A program made the position numbers and the translations under genes. A stretch of 6,021 bases of DNA. Source: Rhodospirillales bacterium (GTDB lineage Bacteria; Pseudomonadota; Alphaproteobacteria; UBA8366; JADFVY01). The notes beneath the pieces are model-generated. The model ran no database searches. It had not been told where the DNA came from and was given only the letters and a program-made list of their open reading frames with translations. The stretch is from NCBI GenBank assembly GCA_024644185.1, contig JAHELM010000175.1, forward strand, positions 1 through 6,021, read 5' to 3'. Within the stretch, counting starts at the first letter, position 1. The number at the start of each line of letters is the position of its first letter. Shown here in pieces: positions 1 to 6,021 of this stretch.

Positions 1-1568
1 AGATAGTCGCTGGCCGCGGCACCGGCTTCCTCGGGGTCGCGCAGTCCCTGCTGCGCCACCCAGACGGTGGCCTGCTGCAATCGTCCCACCGCCTTGGCGA
101 AGGGCAGGACGAAGTCCTGCTGCGCCGGGTCTTCCATATTGGCCTCGACGAATTCCATCGCCGGGTGGAAGAAGCGCCGCAGCAGCCGGCCGGTGTTCTG
201 GCCCATCTTTCGGCCGACCAGATCGAGCGCCTGGATACCGTTGGCGCCCTCGTAGAGCTGGGCGATCCGGGCATCGCGCACGATCTGCTCCATGCCCCAT
301 TCCCGGATATAGCCGTGACCGCCGAACACCTGCACCCCGAGGTTCGCGCATTCCGACCCCATGTCGGTGAAGAACGCCTTCACCACCGGCGTCATCAGCG
401 ACACCAGGTCGTCCGCCGCCTGACGGGCCTCGGCATCGGGGTGTTTCGCCGCAATATCCAGATTGATCGCCACCCAGGCGGCAAGCGCGCGGGCGCCCTC
501 GATCTGCGATCGCATGGTCAGCAGCATCCGGCGCACGTCGGGATGCACGATGATCGGATCGGCCGGCTTGTCGGGCATCGCGGTGCCGGCAAGAGACCGG
601 CCCTGCAGGCGCTCACGCGCATAGGCGACGGCGCTCTGATACGCGGTTTCGGCAAGACCCAGACCCTGCATGCCTACCGCCAGCCGGGCATCGTTCATCA
701 TCGTGAACATCACTCGCATGCCCTTGTGTGGCGGGCCGACGAGATAGCCTTCAGCATCCTCGAAATTCATCACGCAGGTGGGCGATCCCTTGATGCCCAT
801 CTTGTGTTCGACACCGCCGCAGGCAACGCCGTTGCGCTTTCCCGGCGCCCCATCGGGACCAGGCAGGAATTTCGGCACCAGAAACAGGCTGATGCCGCGG
901 ATACCGCTCGGCGCGTCGGGCAGCCGGGCCAGCACCAGATGTACGATATTCGCGGTCGCATCCTGCTCGCCGCAGGAAATGAAGATCTTCGTCCCGGTGA
1001 TCCGGTACGCGCCGTCGGCGGCCGGCTCGGCCCTGGTCCGCATCAGCCCCAGATCGGTGCCGCAATGCGGCTCGGTCAGGCACATGGTGCCGCTCCACTC
1101 GCCGGATACCATCTTCGGCAGCCAGGCTTGCTTCTGTTCGTCGGTTCCCCAGCGGTCCAGCAGCCGCCAGGCACCCTCGGTCAGGCCGGGCAGAATGGCG
1201 AGCGATACATTGGTCGAGCACGCCATCTCCTTGACCATCGCGCCCACTGCCGAGGGCAAACCCTGCCCGCCCCATTTCGGGTCGGCGGCCAGCGAACCCC
1301 AGCCGCCGGCGGCAAATGCGCGATAGGCATCCACGAACCCGTCCGGCAGCCGCACCACGCCATTTTCGAAGGTGACGCCCTGCTCGTCGCCGCCGCGGTT
1401 CAATGGCAGCAGCACTTCCTCCGCCAGCTTTCCCGCCTCCGCGAGCACGGCGTCCACCAGATCCGGCGTCGCCTCGTCGTAGCCCGGCAGGTTGGTCAGA
1501 GATGCAGCGTCGAACACCTCGTTCAGCACGAAACGCATGTCGTCCAGCGGTGCCTTGTATACGGTCAT
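1..1568 (-). CDS. fadE: Acyl-CoA dehydrogenase, long FadE type (C-terminus cut by window edge)
   Basis: This flavoenzyme would oxidise acyl-CoA to trans-2-enoyl-CoA, the first step of beta-oxidation, passing electrons to electron-transfer flavoprotein. The frame is open from the ATG at 1568 to the left edge, giving 522 visible codons without a stop. The N-terminus MTVYKAPLDDMRFVLNE is typical of the roughly 590-600-residue subfamily, so some 70-80 residues are probably missing. Visible landmarks are TEPHCGTDLG (residues 165-174, flavin/substrate region), ITGTKIFIS shortly after it, the FGGHGYIREWGMEQIVRDAR segment, and LYEGANGIQALDLVGRK with Glu440 as the expected catalytic base. The start is supported by a GAGGA Shine-Dalgarno 7 nt upstream, inside the end of the preceding gene. 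Only 2 bp separate it from that gene's TAG stop, which suggests translational coupling. Membership of the acyl-CoA dehydrogenase family is near certain. Chain-length preference cannot be told, and fadE is used in the B. subtilis sense. Confidence 0.95.
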   Translation of the reverse strand, partial: MTVYKAPLDDMRFVLNEVFDAASLTNLPGYDEATPDLVDAVLAEAGKLAEEVLLPLNRGGDEQGVTFENGVVRLPDGFVDAYRAFAAGGWGSLAADPKWGGQGLPSAVGAMVKEMACSTNVSLAILPGLTEGAWRLLDRWGTDEQKQAWLPKMVSGEWSGTMCLTEPHCGTDLGLMRTRAEPAADGAYRITGTKIFISCGEQDATANIVHLVLARLPDAPSGIRGISLFLVPKFLPGPDGAPGKRNGVACGGVEHKMGIKGSPTCVMNFEDAEGYLVGPPHKGMRVMFTMMNDARLAVGMQGLGLAETAYQSAVAYARERLQGRSLAGTAMPDKPADPIIVHPDVRRMLLTMRSQIEGARALAAWVAINLDIAAKHPDAEARQAADDLVSLMTPVVKAFFTDMGSECANLGVQVFGGHGYIREWGMEQIVRDARIAQLYEGANGIQALDLVGRKMGQNTGRLLRRFFHPAMEFVEANMEDPAQQDFVLPFAKAVGRLQQATVWVAQQGLRDPEEAGAAASDY

Positions 1569-1570
1569 GG

Positions 1571-3886
1571 CTAGTTCCTCAGCGGCTTGCCGGTGTCCAG
1601 CATGTGTTCCACCCGGGCCAGCGTGCCGGGATGCCGGATCAGCTTCATGAACGCCTTGCGCTCAAGCGCGTAGAGCGCATCCTCGCCAGTTTCGTCGACG
1701 ATGTCGGTGTCGCCGCCGGTCAGGACCTGCTTCAGTTCTTCGACGACCACGCGGTCATGCGGCGTCAGCATGCCGCGCAGTTCGAAATCGCGCACCGCCA
1801 TCTCGATCGCCGCGCGGCCAGTGGCCCCGGGCAGCCGCAATTTCACTTCTTGCGGCGGCTTGTAATCGTCCGCCAGCGCCAGCACCCTGGCCTTGGCCTC
1901 GGCCAGCAGCCGGTCGCGATTCATGACGATGCCATCGGTCTTGCGCAGAAACATCAGTTCCTGCGCCTCCACCGCCGATTTCGCCACCTGCGCCGTGCCG
2001 ATCGTCTGGAAGGCCTTGGCCACCGCCGCCATCGGCCCATGCGGCGCGCCGGGGGCCGTCGTCCAGCGGGTCAGCAGTTCCTTGCAGCCGCCCCAGCCCG
2101 GCACCACGCCGACCCCGACCTCCACCAGGCCGATATAGCTTTCCGCATGCGCCTGAACCGCGTCGCAATGCAGCAGGATCTCGCAGCCGCCGCCCAGCGC
2201 CAGACCGGACGGCGCGCCGACCACCGGGAAGGGCGCATATTTCAGCGCCCTGTAGACACGCTGGCCGGACGCCACCAGTTCCTCGATCATCGGCCACAGC
2301 GCGACATTGGCGGCGAACAGCGCCAGCCCGATATTGGCCCCGGCGGAAAAATTGCTGCCCTCGTTGTAGATCACCAGCCCCTTGTGCGCTTTCGGCACAA
2401 TGCGCACCGCATCCTCGACCATCTTCAGCGAGTCCTGGTCGAGCGCGTTCATTTTCGTGTGGAATTCCAGGCACAGGACGCCGTCGCCGATGTCCCAGAG
2501 GCTGGCCGAGCCATTGCGCCTGACCGGTTGCCCCGCGCGCTTGATGTCTTCCAGCAGCAGCACGCCTTCGCGCCGCTTCAGATCGGCGTAGTCGCCGCCG
2601 ACGCCCAGATATTGCAGCCTGCCATCCTGGACCCGGTAGAACCCGCCCTTCTCCGCCGCCATGGCCAGCAGGGGCGGCACTTCGCGGCCGTCCTGTTGCA
2701 GCCGGGCGACGATCCACGCCACCCCGATCCGGTCGGCCAGTTCGAAGAGACCCTGTTTCCAGGCATAGCCCAGCCGCATCGCCTCGTCCGCGGCGGCGAT
2801 ATCGTCGGCGATCTCCGGGATCAGCGATGCCGCATAGACGAGCAATTGCGACATCACCCGCCAGGCATAGGTGCCGGTCTTGTCGGGATATTCCATCAGC
2901 TTGCGCGGATCCTTGCCGGCGGCGCCGATGCTGTCCAGTTTCGGCCGGAGGGCGGGCGCATAGTCACCGCGGCCGAGATCCAGAACTTCCTTCTCGCGCT
3001 TCTCGTTCAGCCGATAGAATCCACCCTTGCCCTTGCGCCCGGTATAACCGTCGGCGATCATCCGGTCGAACAGCGCCGCTTCGTGGGAAATCGCGTGATA
3101 GGCGTCGGTCTTCGGCAGCGCCGCCGCCATTTCGCGCGCCACGTGGCGGCTGAGGTCGAGGCCCACCAGATCGAGCAAGCCGAACACGCCGGTCTTGGGA
3201 ATTCCCATCGGACGGCCCATGACAGCATCGGCCTCTTCCACGCCAAGCCCGTTGGCGATCGCCTCGGCGACCGCGCATTCGATCCAGAACACGCCGAGAC
3301 GGTTGGCGATAAAGCCCGGCGTATCCTTTGCCACCACCACGCCCTTGCCCAGCCGCCGGTCGGCGAAGTCGGCAAGAGCCGCGACTGCCTCCGGCCTCGT
3401 CTCCGGCCCGGCGACGATTTCCAGCAGGCGCATGTAGCGCGGCGGATTGAAGAAATGGGTGATCAGGAAATCGCGGGCAAAGCCCCGCGGCATCCCCTTG
3501 GTCAGCACCGCAAGAGGCAGCGTCGAGGTGTTGGACGACACCACCGATCCCTTGCCGCGCACCTTGTCGATGCGCGCGTAGAGATCGTGCTTGATCTTCG
3601 GATCTTCCAGCACCGCCTCGACGATCCAGTCGCACTCCGCCAGCTTGTCGAGGTCGTCCTCGATATTGCCTGGCGTCACCAGGCGGGCATTGCGCTTATG
3701 CATGAACGGCGCGGGATCGGCCTTCAGCATCCGCTCGATGGCGCCCCGGGCGATGACGCTGCGGTCGGTCGCCCCCTTCGGCACGATGTCGAGCAGCAGG
3801 ACGGAAACCCCGGCATTGGCGATATGCGCCGCGATGCCGCTGCCCATGACGCCGGCGCCGATGACGGCCGCGCGTTTGATCTCCAT
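1571..3886 (-). CDS. fadN: Fused 3-hydroxyacyl-CoA dehydrogenase / enoyl-CoA hydratase (FadN-like)
   Basis: This bifunctional cytoplasmic enzyme (771 aa) would hydrate enoyl-CoA and oxidise the resulting L-3-hydroxyacyl-CoA with NAD, steps two and three of beta-oxidation. The dehydrogenase half comes first. It has the Rossmann motif GAGVMGSGIA (residues 10-19), SSNTST (117-122), the catalytic His144 in ITHFFNPP, Glu157 in LLEIV and Asn195 in GFIANRL. The hydratase/isomerase half is C-terminal (from about 465). It has SNFSAGANIG (511-520), GLALGGGCEI with Glu569, and Glu589 in GLVEVGVG. The two glutamates are 20 residues apart, as in crotonases (Glu144/Glu164 in the rat enzyme), so both active sites look intact. 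The domain order is the reverse of E. coli FadB and matches B. subtilis FadN. The ATG at 3886 is chosen because it opens directly on the Rossmann strand and has a GGAGGG Shine-Dalgarno 8 nt upstream. A longer in-frame start at 3982 would lie within the thiolase gene and add non-homologous sequence. The stop is TAG. Confidence 0.95.
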   Translation of the reverse strand: MEIKRAAVIGAGVMGSGIAAHIANAGVSVLLLDIVPKGATDRSVIARGAIERMLKADPAPFMHKRNARLVTPGNIEDDLDKLAECDWIVEAVLEDPKIKHDLYARIDKVRGKGSVVSSNTSTLPLAVLTKGMPRGFARDFLITHFFNPPRYMRLLEIVAGPETRPEAVAALADFADRRLGKGVVVAKDTPGFIANRLGVFWIECAVAEAIANGLGVEEADAVMGRPMGIPKTGVFGLLDLVGLDLSRHVAREMAAALPKTDAYHAISHEAALFDRMIADGYTGRKGKGGFYRLNEKREKEVLDLGRGDYAPALRPKLDSIGAAGKDPRKLMEYPDKTGTYAWRVMSQLLVYAASLIPEIADDIAAADEAMRLGYAWKQGLFELADRIGVAWIVARLQQDGREVPPLLAMAAEKGGFYRVQDGRLQYLGVGGDYADLKRREGVLLLEDIKRAGQPVRRNGSASLWDIGDGVLCLEFHTKMNALDQDSLKMVEDAVRIVPKAHKGLVIYNEGSNFSAGANIGLALFAANVALWPMIEELVASGQRVYRALKYAPFPVVGAPSGLALGGGCEILLHCDAVQAHAESYIGLVEVGVGVVPGWGGCKELLTRWTTAPGAPHGPMAAVAKAFQTIGTAQVAKSAVEAQELMFLRKTDGIVMNRDRLLAEAKARVLALADDYKPPQEVKLRLPGATGRAAIEMAVRDFELRGMLTPHDRVVVEELKQVLTGGDTDIVDETGEDALYALERKAFMKLIRHPGTLARVEHMLDTGKPLRN

Positions 3887-3894
3887 GGCGATTT

Positions 3895-3900
3895 CCCTCC
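3895..3900 (-). promoter_or_regulatory. Shine-Dalgarno of the FadN-like gene
   Basis: GGAGGG on the minus strand lies 8 nt before the ATG at 3886. It is the strongest ribosome binding site in the window. It decides between that start and the longer in-frame ATG at 3982, and it lies in the 16-bp gap after the thiolase stop codon. Confidence 0.85.
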
Positions 3901-3902
3901 GC

Positions 3903-5042
3903 TCAGATGGCTTCGAGAATGGTGGCGATGCCCTGGCCGCCGCCGATGCACTGGGTAGCCAGCGCGTATTTGCCCTTTTCACGCTTCAGCAGCTGCGCCG
4001 CCTTGCCGGTGATGCGGGCACCGGTCGCGCCCAGCGGATGGCCAAGCGCGATCGCCCCGCCATCGAGGTTCATGCGGGCGAAATCGAACGGCATCTCGCG
4101 GGCGCAAGCCAGAACCTGGGATGCGAAAGCCTCGTTCATCTCGATCACATCGATCTGGTCGAGCTTCAGCCCGGCGCGCTCCAGCGCCTTGCGCGTCGCG
4201 GCGACCGGTCCGATCCCCATGATCTCTGGCGCGCAGCCAGCGACGGCGACGCCGCGGATGCGGGCCAGCGGCTCCAGGCCGTGCTTTTCCGCATAGGCCT
4301 CGGAGACGACCAGGACGCTTGCGGCGCCGTCGGTCAGGGGTGACGAGGTGCCGGCGGTCACCGACCCGCCCTCGCGGAAGGCCGGTTTCAGCCCGGCGAG
4401 CGCCGCACGGCCGGTATCGGGCCGGATACAGCCATCGCGTTCGACCAGACCATCCTTCGTCTTGATCGCCACGATCTCGCCCGACAGCCGGCCATCCTTC
4501 TGCGCAGCCGCTGCCTTGACATGGCTGGAAACGGAAAATTCTTCCTGTTCATCGCGAGTTATCTGGTATTTTTCAACCAGATTCTCTGCCGTTTCGCCCA
4601 TCCCCATATAGGCGCCCGGCAGGTTCGCCGCGAGATCGGGATTGGGCATCGGGTTGTAGCCGCCGACCGGCACCCGGGTCATGCTCTCGACCCCGGCGCA
4701 GACGAAGACCTCGCCCGCTCCCATGGCGATGGCGCCGGCGGCCATGTGTATGGCATTCATCGACGAGCCGCAGAACCGGTTCACCGTCACTCCGGCCACC
4801 GAGATCGGCAGATGCGACAAGAGCCCGATCAGCCGCCCGACATTCAGCCCCTGCTCGGCCTCGGGCATGGCGCAGCCGCAGATCAGATCCTCGATGTCCT
4901 CCGGTCGCACGCCGCTGCGCTCGATCAGGGCGGCGACCGCGGCGGCGGCAAGTTCATCGGGCCGGACGCGCACCAGTTCGCCCTTGCCGGCGAAGGCGAA
5001 GGGGGTCCGGACATAGCCGGCGATCACGGCTCTGCTGGTCAT
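3903..5042 (-). CDS. fadA: Acetyl-CoA C-acyltransferase (3-ketoacyl-CoA thiolase, FadA type)
   Basis: This thiolase would cleave 3-ketoacyl-CoA with CoA to give acetyl-CoA and a shortened acyl-CoA, the last step of beta-oxidation. With the start at 5042 it has 379 residues, close to the 380-400 usual for the family. All catalytic motifs are present: nucleophile Cys91 in NRFCGSSMNAI, NEAF at 303-306, His335 in ALGHPLGATGAR, and Cys365 in LATQCIGGGQGIAT near the C-terminus. VTAGTSSPLTDGAA and the IRPDTG segment resemble degradative FadA thiolases more than biosynthetic acetoacetyl-CoA thiolases, though motifs alone cannot settle this. The start MTSRAVIAGYVRTPF has an AAAGG Shine-Dalgarno 7 nt upstream. 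An alternative ATG at 5057 adds five residues and would overlap the regulator's stop as ATGA, but it has no clear ribosome binding site. The gene lies 11 bp after the MerR gene and 16 bp before the FadN-like gene, so it is very probably co-transcribed with both. Confidence 0.95.
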   Translation of the reverse strand: MTSRAVIAGYVRTPFAFAGKGELVRVRPDELAAAAVAALIERSGVRPEDIEDLICGCAMPEAEQGLNVGRLIGLLSHLPISVAGVTVNRFCGSSMNAIHMAAGAIAMGAGEVFVCAGVESMTRVPVGGYNPMPNPDLAANLPGAYMGMGETAENLVEKYQITRDEQEEFSVSSHVKAAAAQKDGRLSGEIVAIKTKDGLVERDGCIRPDTGRAALAGLKPAFREGGSVTAGTSSPLTDGAASVLVVSEAYAEKHGLEPLARIRGVAVAGCAPEIMGIGPVAATRKALERAGLKLDQIDVIEMNEAFASQVLACAREMPFDFARMNLDGGAIALGHPLGATGARITGKAAQLLKREKGKYALATQCIGGGQGIATILEAI

Positions 5043-5049
5043 GGCTGTG

Positions 5050-5054
5050 CCTTT
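5050..5054 (-). promoter_or_regulatory. Shine-Dalgarno deciding the thiolase start
   Basis: AAAGG on the minus strand sits 7 nt before the ATG at 5042 and touches the stop codon of the MerR gene. It favours that start over the ATG at 5057, which overlaps the MerR stop as ATGA. Confidence 0.6.
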
Positions 5055-5461
5055 CATGGCTTGCGCGCCGCCAGATGGCGTTCGGCGGCGCCGAGGATAT
5101 CCCCAAGTTCGCGAATGGTGGCATCGATGTCGCGGCGCTGCTGCTCCAGCGTTGCCAGCCGCTTGCCCGCGCGCTCGATCAGCACGCGCATCTGCTCGGC
5201 CTGATCGGGCCCCGCTTCGTACAGGTCCAGCCAGTCGCGGATTTCCCGCAACGTGAACCCCAGGCGCTTGCCGCGCAGGATCAGGATCAGCCGGCCCCGG
5301 TCGCGATGCGTATAGACCCGGGTGTTGCCCACCCGCCGCGGCGCGACCAGTTCCTTGTCCTCATAGAAGCGCAACGTTCGCGCTGTTACCCCGAGATCGC
5401 GGGCCAGTTCCGTCACCGAATAGAGTTCAGCATGGCTCGATGCATCCATGCCGGGAAGCAT
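5054..5461 (-). CDS. MerR-family transcriptional regulator, probably of the downstream beta-oxidation operon
   Basis: This small regulator has 135 residues from the ATG at 5461, or 131 from the ATG at 5449. The N-terminal winged helix-turn-helix is typical MerR: YSVTELARDLGVTARTLRFYE (residues 14-34), then DKELVAPRRVGNTRVYTHRD (35-54), then the second helical region with LRGKRLGFTLREIRDWLDLY (62-81). The rest, from about 85 to 130, is rich in Glu, Gln, Arg and Leu and fits the antiparallel coiled-coil dimerisation helix. The protein has no cysteine at all, which argues against a metal or SoxR-type redox sensor. Its place at the head of a beta-oxidation gene set resembles LiuR-type regulators that sense acyl-CoA intermediates, but the ligand is inferred. 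Neither start has a usable Shine-Dalgarno: a GGGA is only 1 nt from the first ATG, and nothing precedes the second. The ATG at 5461 overlaps a candidate -10 hexamer, so 5449 is a serious alternative. The TGA stop lies 11 bp before the thiolase ATG. Confidence 0.9.
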   Translation of the reverse strand: MLPGMDASSHAELYSVTELARDLGVTARTLRFYEDKELVAPRRVGNTRVYTHRDRGRLILILRGKRLGFTLREIRDWLDLYEAGPDQAEQMRVLIERAGKRLATLEQQRRDIDATIRELGDILGAAERHLAARKP

Positions 5462-5486
5462 ATCCCGATGGTAACGTATACGTCAA
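5457..5486 (-). promoter_or_regulatory. Candidate MerR-type promoter of the operon
   Basis: On the minus strand TTGACG (5486-5481, 5 of 6 to the -35 consensus) and TATGCT (5462-5457, 4 of 6 to the -10 consensus) are 18 bp apart. This is slightly over the usual 17 bp; MerR-controlled promoters often have long spacers. The palindrome at 5468-5489 covers the -35 and much of the spacer, as expected for an operator that controls this promoter. The predicted transcription start falls at about 5450-5449, on the second candidate ATG of the MerR gene. This is a prediction from hexamers only. An alternative pair with TATACG (5480-5475) as the -10 and GTGACC about 20 bp upstream is also possible. Confidence 0.45.
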
Positions 5487-5530
5487 CATGCTTCCGTAAC
5501 GGTCACATCAGACGTTAGAACCGCCGCCGT
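5462..5530. other. Intergenic regulatory gap between hydrolase and MerR genes
   Basis: This is the only gap of notable size in the window (69 bp) and is visibly richer in A+T than its neighbours. It holds the 22-bp palindrome, a 9-bp hyphenated palindrome CCGT-A-ACGG (5494-5502), and a third TAACG-type half-site in inverse orientation (CGTTA, 5513-5517). There is no clear rho-independent terminator for the hydrolase gene, so read-through into the operon cannot be excluded. Confidence 0.6.
5468..5489. promoter_or_regulatory. 22-bp imperfect palindrome, probable MerR operator
   Basis: The two 11-bp halves on the minus strand are ATGTTGACGTA and TACGTTACCAT. They match as an inverted repeat at 9 of 11 positions, with a perfect 10-bp core ACGTATACGT. 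It is an even-length dyad of the size MerR dimers bind, and it lies directly before the MerR gene and over a candidate -35. ACGT-N2-ACGT cores resemble my recollection of LiuR-type sites in proteobacteria. That the adjacent regulator binds here is inferred. Confidence 0.65.
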
Positions 5531-6021
5531 TCAACCCCCGTGCAGCCTGGCCACCCCGGCGCAGATGGCATCGAAGAAGAGCGCGGCCTCCGCCGAATGT
5601 CGTCGAGCCCGCAAAATCCCGTGAGTCAGGCCGCGTCCCAGGTATCCGGCGGTTTCCACCTTCGCGGCCCGCAGGCGGTCCGCATAGGCGGAGGCGTCGT
5701 CCCGCAGCGGGTCCAGCTCGCAACCCAGAACGAGCGCCGGTGGCAGGCCGGACAGATCCGCCGCCCGAAGCGGCGCGGCATAGCCGTCCGCCGCGGCCGG
5801 ATCGCCGCCCAGATAGGTCCGCCAATACCATTCCATATCGGCAGTGGTCAGGGCTGGCGCCTCGGCGTTTTCGCGGCAGGCCGGCAGGGTGAAATCGGTT
5901 CCCAGCGCCGGATAGATCAAGATCTGCCGTGCCAGCGCCGGCCCGCCGGAATCGCGGGCCTTGAGGGTCACCCCCGCCGCCAGCGCGCCCCCCGCGCTGT
6001 CGCCGGCGACACCGATCCGAG
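5531..6021 (-). CDS. Alpha/beta-hydrolase of the HSL (hormone-sensitive lipase) esterase family, N-terminus cut by window edge
   Basis: This is the C-terminal 162 residues of a carboxylesterase or lipase of the alpha/beta-hydrolase_3 family; about half the protein lies outside the window. The whole catalytic triad is visible: the nucleophile elbow GDSAGG with Ser at 5996-5998, the acid Asp in CELDPLRDDASAYADRL at 5711-5713, and His in LTHGI at 5621-5623. The Ser-Asp and Asp-His spacings are 95 and 30 residues, very close to characterised members such as EST2 (Ser155, Asp252, His282). The oxyanion-hole HGGG motif typical of the family must lie upstream, outside the window. ILIYPALGTDF follows the elbow as expected. 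A GTG at 5971 in this frame is internal, because the nucleophile lies before it. The usual His-Gly-Phe is His-Gly-Ile here, a mild variation. Substrates are unknown, and a role in feeding acyl groups to the neighbouring operon is only a guess. The stop is TGA, 69 bp before the MerR gene. Confidence 0.9.
   Translation of the reverse strand, partial: RIGVAGDSAGGALAAGVTLKARDSGGPALARQILIYPALGTDFTLPACRENAEAPALTTADMEWYWRTYLGGDPAAADGYAAPLRAADLSGLPPALVLGCELDPLRDDASAYADRLRAAKVETAGYLGRGLTHGILRARRHSAEAALFFDAICAGVARLHGG

Noticed and set aside
751..1275. Minus-strand 174-codon open frame inside the acyl-CoA dehydrogenase gene
   Set aside because: It is a shifted frame of the real gene. The dehydrogenase reads through this stretch without interruption in the frame starting at 1568, so it is neither a gene nor evidence of a frameshift.
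165..1574. Plus-strand open frame of 469 codons opposite the acyl-CoA dehydrogenase gene
   Set aside because: It is codon-for-codon antisense to the dehydrogenase frame, rich in His, Arg and Gly, starts at GTG, and has no known motif.
1403..3958. Plus-strand open frame of 851 codons opposite the FadN-like gene
   Set aside because: Its product is a His-, Arg- and Gln-rich string with no recognisable domain. It spans across two convincing minus-strand genes and is explained by GC-rich codon bias suppressing stops on the opposite strand.
3887..3982. Upstream 32-residue extension of the FadN-like protein
   Set aside because: It lies mostly within the thiolase gene, has low similarity to any domain, and is made unnecessary by the GGAGGG ribosome binding site before the ATG at 3886.
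4521..5204. Plus-strand 227-codon open frame across the thiolase/MerR junction
   Set aside because: It is opposite two well-supported genes, with His/Arg/Ala-rich shadow composition and no motif.
5515..5532. Possible terminator hairpin after the hydrolase gene (GAAC/GTTC around a GC-rich loop)
   Set aside because: The stem is only 4 bp and no T-run follows, so it does not qualify as a rho-independent terminator.

Overview
The window is GC-rich, about two-thirds G+C by eye. It is packed with genes that all read on the minus strand. The protein styles (FadN-like fusion enzyme, MerR regulator next to beta-oxidation genes, long FadE-type acyl-CoA dehydrogenase) suggest a proteobacterium, probably an alphaproteobacterium. 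That placement is inferred from gene content and composition only.

Layout in transcription order, from high to low coordinates: (1) the 3' part of an alpha/beta-hydrolase of the hormone-sensitive-lipase (HSL) type, cut by the right window edge; (2) a 69-bp intergenic gap with a strong imperfect palindrome and a promoter-like pair of hexamers; (3) a small cysteine-free MerR-family regulator; (4) a FadA-type thiolase; (5) a 771-residue fused 3-hydroxyacyl-CoA dehydrogenase/enoyl-CoA hydratase; (6) a long acyl-CoA dehydrogenase whose last residues run off the left window edge.

Genes 3-6 are almost back to back (gaps of 11, 16 and 2 bp with the starts chosen here), and each enzyme gene has a recognisable Shine-Dalgarno sequence. 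They therefore look like one operon headed by its own regulator. Together the three enzymes supply all four steps of a beta-oxidation spiral: acyl-CoA oxidation, hydration, 3-hydroxyacyl oxidation and thiolysis. The gene set matches the Bacillus subtilis fadN-fadA-fadE operon in content, although the order here is A-N-E. The MerR protein probably binds the palindrome just upstream of its own gene and controls the whole operon, in the manner of LiuR-type MerR regulators of fatty-acid and branched-chain acyl-CoA catabolism. The ligand cannot be read from the sequence.

I see no RNA genes, mobile elements, CRISPR arrays or clearly novel system. The most interesting part is the regulatory gap and the uncertain, possibly leaderless, start of the MerR gene. 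The long open frames on the plus strand are judged to be composition-driven shadows of the real genes.
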